Shown here piece after piece: positions 55,404-64,000 of a stretch of DNA of 64,000 nucleotides (positions within the stretch are counted from its first letter, which is position 1; every line of letters begins with the position of its first letter). The notes below the pieces were generated by a model, which saw only the letters and a program-made list of their open reading frames with translations, was not told the DNA's origin and made no database searches. The position numbers and the translations under genes were made by a program. Origin of the DNA: Leptospira kirschneri serovar Cynopteri str. 3522 CT (lineage in GTDB: Bacteria > Spirochaetota > Leptospiria > Leptospirales > Leptospiraceae); NCBI RefSeq assembly GCF_000243695.2, contig NZ_AHMN02000011.1, positions 234,001-298,000 on the forward strand. The letters run 5' to 3'.

Positions 55404-57179
55404 TTAAAAAACTTCTAAACAAAAAATTGTAACGTCGTCTGAAATTTCTTCATTCCCGTAGGAACTGGAATATGAAAGAATCGAACGGATCATAGAATTT
55501 GTGTCCTCTCCGACCAAGGATCTGATTGCTTCGAGGAATTGATTTTGACTTAGGTGATTTCCTTCTCTGTTTTTAATCTGGAACAAACCGTCCGAATATA
55601 AAAGAATTCTGTCTCCCTTTTTTAGATAGAGTTCGTATTTTCGGAGATCGGGAGCGTGAGTTGTAAATAGAATTTCTCCCGAACCTTCTATTGGAATACA
55701 AGTTTTATTACGAATCAATAACGCACAATGATGTCCTCCATAAGTATATTCTAATTTTCTTTCGAATGGGATATATCTGATGTATACAGAGGAAAAAGAA
55801 TGAAGTGTAACCGTATCTTTTAAAAGTTCGTGTATAAAAAGGAGGTTTTTGTCTGTGGAATCGCTTCTTTTGGTCGTCGCACCAAAAGCAATCGAGGTCA
55901 TAGCGGCTACCATGGCCGCAGAGATTCCGTGTCCGGAAACGTCTCCAAAAAGTATGTGAAGACTTTCGTCTTTTTCTTTGATTACGTTTAAAATATCTCC
56001 ACCTACTTTTACGTAAGGTTGAAAGTGGGAATAAATTTTATAATCCGAAGAATCCGGAAAGTTTCGAGTGGTAATCATTTGTTGGATATCTCTTGCAAGA
56101 TCCAGATCTAATTCCAACCTATATAATAACTTTCTAATTTTTTCGAGGGAATCTTTTTTTTCGGTGATGTCTCTGAGTATATATACCTTTCCGTCGTTTT
56201 TTCCAGAAAGAGGAATAGGAGAAGAAGAAACTTCAAGATATTTATTTTCTACAATCTCGGACGAATGGTTTTCGATTTTTACGGTGAGATTGACAAATTC
56301 TTTTCTTTCAAAAAAGGAGTCGGAAGGAAATCCTTCCAGATAATTGTTTAGATCAAAATGTGATCCTGTCGATACGTTATCCGAAATTCCTAGCATTTTT
56401 TTTGCGGATAAATTACTAAAGATAAGATTTCCTTTGGAGGAAAGAAGGATCACTCCTTCTCTGATCTCTGCATAAAGTTGTAATGCGATATGTTCCAATT
56501 TGAGATCCATAAAACCGTATTTACTGATCGCTATAAAAATACAGATCGACTGGATGAGAGCCGAACTTCCGCTTAACGGGGGAAATGTGAGTGAAGAGTT
56601 CCAATATCTAGGAAGGAGTGTCGTAACAAAACTAATTAGATACGAAAAAATCGTTCCGTAGGCGACCAGTCTAAATTGTTTATTTAAAAGTGAATTGTGG
56701 GAGTGTAGTCCGTTAAAAATTAAAATCAAGGAACCGGCTAACATGGGAATTCCAGTTACTAAAATACTAATGGAAAGATATAAAGGACCGGCTTGAAGCA
56801 TATCTCCCCAATAAGCGCGAATGGTTCCTTTAATAACCAAATCGGTGCTAATCGTTATGAGAAATGAAACTAAACAAAAACCTCTAAATAGATATATTAA
56901 AAATCGAAATGAAGAATTTGAAAATCGAACCGCAAATTCAAAGAATAGACAACCTATAAAAATCCAAGAAAAAGAAGACACTTTGAAAATGATTATAGGC
57001 CAATCACCTGGTAAGAAAGACCAATAAAGAATGAGAGAAATGTGCCAGATAAAAAGTATAAAAGAAAATCTTTGGTAGAGAGTAACCGTCTCAGATTTTC
57101 CTTTGAGTGCGCTTACATAGGCGAACAATGACCCGTTGATGATTAATGCTGAAAAAGGAATCAGAATATACGGGTTCAT
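55404..57179 (-). CDS. 7TM sensor - PAS - SpoIIE (PP2C) serine phosphatase, paralogue 1
   Basis: A 591-residue membrane phosphatase. Residues 1-225 hold seven hydrophobic helices of the histidine-kinase N-terminal 7TM type. A PAS-like domain follows (about 230-345; EGVILLSSKGNLIFSNLSAKKMLGIS, VYILRDITEKKDS). A linker helix leads to the SpoIIE phosphatase domain: VKVGGDILNV, FGDVSGHGISAAMVAAM, YTYGGHHCALLIR, LLYSDGLFQIKNREG and DDVTIFCLEVF. The acidic metal ligands are kept. It probably dephosphorylates an anti-sigma antagonist; the partner is not nearby. The stop of its twin lies 3 bases before its ATG. Confidence 0.92.
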   Translation of the reverse strand: MNPYILIPFSALIINGSLFAYVSALKGKSETVTLYQRFSFILFIWHISLILYWSFLPGDWPIIIFKVSSFSWIFIGCLFFEFAVRFSNSSFRFLIYLFRGFCLVSFLITISTDLVIKGTIRAYWGDMLQAGPLYLSISILVTGIPMLAGSLILIFNGLHSHNSLLNKQFRLVAYGTIFSYLISFVTTLLPRYWNSSLTFPPLSGSSALIQSICIFIAISKYGFMDLKLEHIALQLYAEIREGVILLSSKGNLIFSNLSAKKMLGISDNVSTGSHFDLNNYLEGFPSDSFFERKEFVNLTVKIENHSSEIVENKYLEVSSSPIPLSGKNDGKVYILRDITEKKDSLEKIRKLLYRLELDLDLARDIQQMITTRNFPDSSDYKIYSHFQPYVKVGGDILNVIKEKDESLHILFGDVSGHGISAAMVAAMTSIAFGATTKRSDSTDKNLLFIHELLKDTVTLHSFSSVYIRYIPFERKLEYTYGGHHCALLIRNKTCIPIEGSGEILFTTHAPDLRKYELYLKKGDRILLYSDGLFQIKNREGNHLSQNQFLEAIRSLVGEDTNSMIRSILSYSSSYGNEEISDDVTIFCLEVF

Positions 57180-57182
57180 CTT

Positions 57183-58970
57183 TTAAAGAATCTCCAAAAT
57201 CAAAATTGTTAAGTCGTCCGTAAGTTTTCCGTTATTAAAGTTGAGGGCAAGATCGATTGCGGTTTTGAGAATTCTGGATGGACTATAAATCGGCATTTCG
57301 TTCATTTTTTGTATGAAGTTTTCGTACCCGAATATTTCACCCGATGCGTTTCTAACTTCGAAAAGACAATCCGAATAGAGAAATACAATATCTCCTTTTT
57401 TAAACTGGAAGGTATAATTGTTTAATTCAGTTTCTGATGTAATCAAAAGAATTCTTCCCTCGCCTTCTAAGGGAATAATTTTGCCTTCTCTGAAAACTAA
57501 AATCGGATGATGTCCTGCATAAGAATATTCTAATATTTTTGTGTTCGGATCGAAAGAAAAATATACCGCGGAAACGTGGTGATTTAATACTACGTTTAAA
57601 AGTAAAGATTGTATTTTTTCCAACGCTTCCTTTGGGGTTGGATTTGTTTCCACTGCCAACTGAAAGGAAATAGAAAGCATTCCGGTAACCATAGCCGAAG
57701 AAATTCCGTGACCGGAAACGTCCGCAAAAAAGACGTCTAACTTACCGTCGGAACGTTGTAGGACTTTCAAAAAATCTCCGCCTACAAGTTCGAAAGGTTG
57801 AAAGTGAGAGTAAAATTTAAATTTAGGACTTTCCGGAAACTTGGTAGAAATCGCTGAGGTTTGAGCTATTTTCGCAATTTCTAAATCTTTATTAAATGTA
57901 GAATAGATACTTTCTATTTTTTCTCTGGATTCTATTTTTTCGCTGATGTCTCTTAAAATAAAAAGATGACCGTTTCCTTTTCCGGTTAGCAGTATGTTCG
58001 ATCGAGTAAGTTCGATCCCTCTACAATCGGCGTTAAAAACCGGTTTGTATTCTTTAGAAAAATGATCCAGGTTTTCCTGATAGTCCTCTAAAAAATCGGA
58101 AGGAAAAAAGTGAGATGGAAGAAAATTAGAAATTCCTAATATTTTTATTGCCGATTCGTTTATAAAAAAAAGGGATCGATCTTGCTCTATCAAAATCATT
58201 CCGTCATGAATGTCTCGAAATAATTCTGTCGCCAATCCTTCTACGTTGATTTTTAAAAAACCGTATCTTGTAATCGCGATAAAAATCAGAAAGGATTGAA
58301 CTAAAATTCCGATCGAAGTGAGAGGTGGAGATAACAATCTACCCTGGTCGTCTATTTGTATGACTTCGTAGTATAAACTCACTAAAATTGAAAATGTGGA
58401 ACCGAATACTACTAGACCAATTTGTTTTTTCTGTTCACCTTCCGAAACCAAAAAAGATTTAATTAAAATTCCCAAACCTATAAAAGATGGAAGTAATATA
58501 AAAATGAGAATTACAAGATAATACGTAGGACTGGGTTCGTTTTCATTTCCCCAGTGATAGTGTATACTTCCATGGATGATCCAGTCTGTGGAAAGTGTGA
58601 TCAAATATAAGATTGGAATTCCGATTCTGAAGAGCCAAAGAAGAATTCCTAAGGGAGAAGAATTAAAATCAGATCCTAATGAAGAACGACTTTTTGGATT
58701 TAAATTTTGAGAAAAGATACAAACAAATTCCAAATAAAACAAACCGGCTGGAAGCCAAGTGATAGAAAGAATCCTAAAAGCCCAAGTCGTCCAAGGTTCA
58801 AAAGGAGAGGCCCAATAGAATATATGAGTAAACAACCAGGTTTCTACAATGATCGTATAAAGTAAATAAGAACGAATGACAGGATTTTTGGTACGTCTTG
58901 CATATACGAAAGCTATAAACATAGCGTTCGCAACAAAAGAAGCCATTGGAAGGAAAAGATAATAGTTCAT
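57183..58970 (-). CDS. 7TM sensor - PAS - SpoIIE (PP2C) serine phosphatase, paralogue 2
   Basis: A 595-residue twin of the previous protein with the same order: seven helices (1-235), PAS-like region (ELFRDIHDGMILIEQDRSLFFINESAIKILGIS, FILRDISEKIESR) and SpoIIE phosphatase (LVGGDFLKVL, FFADVSGHGISSAMVTGM, YSYAGHHPILVFREG, FLYSDCLFEVRNASG, DDLTILILEIL). It is encoded first, so both come from one transcript. The twins clearly arose by tandem duplication but have diverged across their full length, which suggests that they sense different signals. Confidence 0.92.
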   Translation of the reverse strand: MNYYLFLPMASFVANAMFIAFVYARRTKNPVIRSYLLYTIIVETWLFTHIFYWASPFEPWTTWAFRILSITWLPAGLFYLEFVCIFSQNLNPKSRSSLGSDFNSSPLGILLWLFRIGIPILYLITLSTDWIIHGSIHYHWGNENEPSPTYYLVILIFILLPSFIGLGILIKSFLVSEGEQKKQIGLVVFGSTFSILVSLYYEVIQIDDQGRLLSPPLTSIGILVQSFLIFIAITRYGFLKINVEGLATELFRDIHDGMILIEQDRSLFFINESAIKILGISNFLPSHFFPSDFLEDYQENLDHFSKEYKPVFNADCRGIELTRSNILLTGKGNGHLFILRDISEKIESREKIESIYSTFNKDLEIAKIAQTSAISTKFPESPKFKFYSHFQPFELVGGDFLKVLQRSDGKLDVFFADVSGHGISSAMVTGMLSISFQLAVETNPTPKEALEKIQSLLLNVVLNHHVSAVYFSFDPNTKILEYSYAGHHPILVFREGKIIPLEGEGRILLITSETELNNYTFQFKKGDIVFLYSDCLFEVRNASGEIFGYENFIQKMNEMPIYSPSRILKTAIDLALNFNNGKLTDDLTILILEIL

Positions 58971-59064
58971 GCAAAAAAATGAATCTGAAAATTTTTACTC
59001 GCTTCAATATAAGGTGCGATTATAAATTTAAAACTATAATATTTACTAGCTACTTAAACTACAC

Positions 59065-60679
<1,615 letters not shown>

Positions 60680-60732
60680 TCGATGTTTGTTGCAAAACAA
60701 TAATCGCCTAATCAACGTTTATTGAAAAGATC

Positions 60733-61212
60733 TTATTGAGGAAATGGAACTGGAGTAGAAGGAGTCGTACTAGTTTCTCCGGATAAAATTCTACTAGGTA
60801 GTTTGCAGAATTGATTACATCGATCCATACATTGTCTTTGTTTTGCGCTTCTATAACCTATAATTGGTAAGAAAATAGAAGTAAAAGGATACCATTCTTC
60901 CATGCAGTTTGCTTGACATTTAGAGAGAAGCTGAGTGCAGGCGTTTTCGTATGAGAATTTAGATTCTTGACCAACCAGTGTAAAACCTTCCGGAGAAAGT
61001 CCGATTCGTTTTTTTTCTTGGATCAGTTTTGCACGTTCCACTTGTGTAAGATTGGCTTCTTCTGCGGTGGGAAAGGCGTCCTGTGATGGTGCATTTTTTC
61101 CTTTTTTAGGATTGGGGGAATCCCAGTCGACTCGGACAAAACAATCCGTGATTACAATGGAGGCGCCAAAAAAGCAGATCAGAAAAAAACGAACAACGAA
61201 TTTTGAATCCAT
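60733..61212 (-). CDS. Hypothetical Cys-rich lipoprotein, 159 aa
   Basis: The signal peptide [16 protein letters not shown] gives a lipobox-like VITDC (Cys24). The mature C-terminal half has six further cysteines in a compact pattern ([16 protein letters not shown] and [12 protein letters not shown]), reminiscent of small disulfide-rich exported proteins. It ends in a Thr/Pro-rich tail ([15 protein letters not shown]). No known family. It converges with the preceding gene across a 53-base gap. Confidence 0.7.
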   Translation of the reverse strand: MDSKFVVRFFLICFFGASIVITDCFVRVDWDSPNPKKGKNAPSQDAFPTAEEANLTQVERAKLIQEKKRIGLSPEGFTLVGQESKFSYENACTQLLSKCQANCMEEWYPFTSIFLPIIGYRSAKQRQCMDRCNQFCKLPSRILSGETSTTPSTPVPFPQ

Positions 61213-61397
61213 CGTAAACTACAATCTCAATGAATAAATCTTTGCAAAAGATTAAAAAAAATCTACTTAAATCCTGGTTTGAAAGTTGTTTAAAGGTCCG
61301 TCGGTTTAAAAAAACGATGGGAAATAAATTTCAAAAATCGGAATACAAATGAAAAAGAATCGATTTCAATCTTTTATAAAAAAGGGTGAGTGTTAAT

Positions 61398-62609
61398 ATG
61401 AGAATTTTGTTTTTTCTGATCTGGGCGGGATGGTTTCTTTCCTGCACCAGCGCTGGGCGAGATGGGGAAGTGGCGCTTAAAACCGTTTCTCGTTCTTTTG
61501 CTCCGAAACAACTCAACAGAACTCCATTTGAAGGTTTTTCGGTCGCCTTACCGGAAGACGTCGGTTTAGATTCCGCTCCTTTACTTCGCTTATCAAAATC
61601 CATTCGAGAAGAAGGATTAGAGGTTCGTTCTCTTTTGATTTTAAAAGATGGAAAGTTGATCATGGAACGTTATGCGGGAGGTGTCACTAGAAATCACAAT
61701 CATAGCGTTTATTCGGTCACAAAAACGGTTACTTCCACTTTACTTGGGATTTTGAATTTTGAAGGAGTTCTAAAAAACGTAGACGAACCGGTGATGGACT
61801 CACTTCGTTCCTTGGGAAATTTACCTTTTCCTTTACTGGAAGGAAAAGAATCTCTTCGTTTGAAAGATGTTCTACATATGGCTTCCGGAATGCGTTGGTC
61901 CGAATTTCCAGAACGAGAAGATATAAGAACGGCGGAAGATCCGCTCGTAATTGCTTTGTTACCCGAAGTGAAAGATAAACCAGGAACAAAGTTTGATTAC
62001 AGTAATGGAGATTCGCAACTGGCAGCTGCGGTTTTGGAAAATAAGTCTGGATCTACACTACTTCAATTTGCAGAAAAAACCTTATTCTCTTGGTTGGATT
62101 TTAAAGATTACGAATGGTATACCTCTCCTTCGGGAAGACAGACCGCTGGTTTTGGTTTGAGATTAAGACCTGTGGATATGTTGAAACTAGGAATTTTATA
62201 TCTGAACAACGGAAATTATAAAGGCAAAAAAATTCTCAAACCGGACTGGATCAGACAAGCGATCAAACCAGGTGCTTCCCAAAATTACGGTTATCAACTT
62301 TGGACGCATCAGTTTGAAGGTAAAAAAACTTTTATGGCCAATGGAAAGGGAAGTCAGTTCGTGTATGTGATTCCTCATAGAAGAATGGTAATTGTAGTCA
62401 CTTCCGCGATTTGGGATCAACCCATCAATTTTCTTTTGGATAAAGTTCTCGAGAATGTAAAGGAGTCTTTGGATTCAAAAGATAAGAAAAAAATTCCTGA
62501 AAAAGAAACTCAGTTTTTAGAGGAAATACACGAAGCGTCTCTCACGATCGGGAACTCCGCTCTTTGGAAGGATTTAGATGAACCCCATTTAGTTCATCAT
62601 AAAAATTAA
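61398..62609 (+). CDS. Beta-lactamase-fold serine hydrolase lipoprotein
   Basis: A 403-residue exported protein of the class C beta-lactamase/esterase superfamily. The signal peptide [10 protein letters not shown] gives lipidated Cys16. The SxxK nucleophile is Ser106-Val-Thr-Lys109 in YSVTKTVTS, and the tyrosine motif is [29 protein letters not shown] is typical of these proteins. The third motif is not a classic [15 protein letters not shown] is its likely position. Such proteins are usually esterases, amidases or peptidoglycan-related rather than antibiotic resistance enzymes. I chose the ATG at 61398 (AGGGTGAG upstream); a GTG at 61386 would add four residues. Confidence 0.87.
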   Translation: MRILFFLIWAGWFLSCTSAGRDGEVALKTVSRSFAPKQLNRTPFEGFSVALPEDVGLDSAPLLRLSKSIREEGLEVRSLLILKDGKLIMERYAGGVTRNHNHSVYSVTKTVTSTLLGILNFEGVLKNVDEPVMDSLRSLGNLPFPLLEGKESLRLKDVLHMASGMRWSEFPEREDIRTAEDPLVIALLPEVKDKPGTKFDYSNGDSQLAAAVLENKSGSTLLQFAEKTLFSWLDFKDYEWYTSPSGRQTAGFGLRLRPVDMLKLGILYLNNGNYKGKKILKPDWIRQAIKPGASQNYGYQLWTHQFEGKKTFMANGKGSQFVYVIPHRRMVIVVTSAIWDQPINFLLDKVLENVKESLDSKDKKKIPEKETQFLEEIHEASLTIGNSALWKDLDEPHLVHHKN

Positions 62610-62624
62610 ATATTATAATATATT

Positions 62625-62725
62625 AGAGTTTTTGAAAAATTCCATAGTGAAAATTTAACAAAACGTTTCAATCGATCGTTTCCGTACAACGGAAACCGAT
62701 GGAGAATTCATTTTTTAATAACTCT
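62625..62725 (+). mobile_element. Element A copy 15 (101 bp)
   Basis: AGAGTTTTTGAAAAATTCC ... TTTTTAATAACTCT, 101 bp, flanked by ATT on both sides. Confidence 0.85.
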
Positions 62726-62961
62726 ATTAAGTTTGCTTTTATTGTGTTTTTGAAGAAAAATATAAACGACTTTTATAAAGAATTTTTCCCAATATTTTGA
62801 AAGATAACAAACAAATAGAATTTTACGAATACTAAATTTTGATCCCAAAATACTATCTCGAAACAAAACATTAGAGATTCTATGACTTCTGACAATCCCG
62901 TTATAGACAAATCATTGTTAGGTGGAATTTTGGAGTATTCTATTTGTGTAACTCTGCATAC

Positions 62962-63054
62962 TACTCATAACTATATAATAAAGTACCTAATATTTTACAT
63001 AGAATCAGCATTTTGTGATAGAATTAACGGTACTTATTTTTATAGGGATCAGTA
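62962..63054 (-). mobile_element. Element B copy 8 (93 bp)
   Basis: TACTCATAACTATATAATAA ... ATTTTTATAGGGATCAGTA, 93 bp from TA to TA; the duplicate of B7. Confidence 0.85.
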
Positions 63055-63232
63055 AATTGCTGGAGTTCCTACAAAAATCGCACATTTGGAAGTCTGCTAG
63101 AGTCTCCTAAAAAACGTGAATTCTGTATGACGCGAAATAGATCGGAACTTACCAGACTCAAATCACAAAAAATGAATGTTTGAAAATTTGTAATGCGACT
63201 TAATCTGTGGGAACTCTCACAAATCTATATTT

Positions 63233-63475
<243 letters not shown>

Positions 63476-63920
63476 ATTTTACGGTAAAATGAACCTTCAT
63501 AAGCAATTCCTTAAATCGAATCCAAGCTCATTAAATAAGCAACAATTCTTAATTTCAAAATAGGACTAATCTCTGAAATTGGACGACCAAAAGTCGGAAC
63601 TAAGCAATTTCTATGGGAACTACTGCGATCATACCGATTGGAAGTAAAAAAATTCCAAAATTGGAGGAGTTCCCACATTTTAGAAGTTGATCTGAAAAGT
63701 TCAGATTCCAACTTTTTTAGAAAAATGAATCATGGATTTTTTACGCCCTGCTCACGTTAGGATTGTGACTTTTTTGAGATTGGGAACAACTTCTCGAGAA
63801 TGGATTTTGCTAGTAAGGTCAGAGTTACGACCGCTTTGAAAAATGAGAATTTTTTTAGAACTATCTTGCAAGACTAACCGCTAAAAAAAGAATTCTAAGA
63901 TAATTTAAAGAGGTATTTTC

Positions 63921-64000
63921 ATGAGTGAACTCAAGACGGGGGCCAAAGCGCCTGGTTTTTCTGCGCTTAACGAAAAAGGTGAAAAGGTTCAACTTTCCGA
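63921..64000 (+). CDS. bcp: Bcp-type peroxiredoxin (partial, cut by window end)
   Basis: Only the first 26 codons are visible: [20 protein letters not shown] and EKVQLS. KxGxxAPxF followed by NEKGEKVxLS is the usual N-terminus of thioredoxin-dependent thiol peroxidases (AhpC/TSA, Bcp branch). The catalytic cysteine lies beyond the window. AGAGGTATTTTC precedes the ATG. Confidence 0.75.
   Translation, partial: MSELKTGAKAPGFSALNEKGEKVQLS

Overview
The window is a low-GC, repeat-laden stretch of a spirochete chromosome. Several genes point to a pathogenic Leptospira (L. interrogans clade): a PF07598 virulence-modifying toxin, an imelysin / di-heme protein / LruB-like imelysin / TonB receptor / thermolysin order that I recall from L. 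interrogans, permissive spirochetal lipoboxes, and spirochete-type FliD and PhoU proteins. The species cannot be named from the sequence alone. About 45 protein genes are supported. No rRNA, tRNA, CRISPR array or intact transposase was seen.

Layout. 1-5100: purQ, then a small electron-transfer operon (di-heme peroxidase, cupredoxin, cytochrome c) ending in a chemotaxis receptor. 5746-12418: BNR-repeat lipoprotein, MAPEG protein, PhoU, WGR-domain protein and a small unknown. 13078-20933: fabG, an esterase/nucleotidyltransferase pair, the PF07598 toxin, a small exported protein and a Band-7 lipoprotein; an inverted repeat of about 350 bp flanks this block. 21733-27396: a tight operon of seven mostly unknown exported proteins and lipoproteins, one of them an SGNH hydrolase. 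27962-40492: a DUF35 acyl-CoA-associated protein, then an iron-linked block (two imelysins, a DUF1111 di-heme protein, a TonB receptor) with Fur-like palindromes, and an M4 metalloprotease. 41882-47367: polyphosphate kinase, FAD oxidase, GNAT-nitrilase fusion and TMEM220 protein, translationally linked. 48344-62609: M23 peptidase, glycerol facilitator, fliD and partner, twin 7TM-PAS-SpoIIE phosphatases, ribF, two exported unknowns and a beta-lactamase-fold lipoprotein; an 827-bp near-identical inverted repeat brackets this 14.4-kb block. The window ends in the first codons of a Bcp-type peroxiredoxin.

The most striking content lies between genes. Almost every long intergenic gap is built from small non-autonomous elements, which I name A to E here. 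A is 101 bp, with AGAGTTGTTG ends and 3-bp ANT target duplications. B is about 91 bp, with 26-bp imperfect ends and TA duplications. C has TACTCGGATGCAT-like ends. D is about 243 bp, with TAACGTGAG ends and two alternative interiors. E is 252 bp, with a perfect 19-bp terminal repeat and 9-bp target duplications. Over these lies a 16-bp palindrome (TGTGGGAACTACCACA and variants) repeated dozens of times, nearly always outside genes. A and B are inserted into each other reciprocally, and excising either in silico restores the other to its exact standard length. E sits inside D at the same site twice. Inverted copies of these composites bracket three gene blocks, so the region looks prone to inversion.
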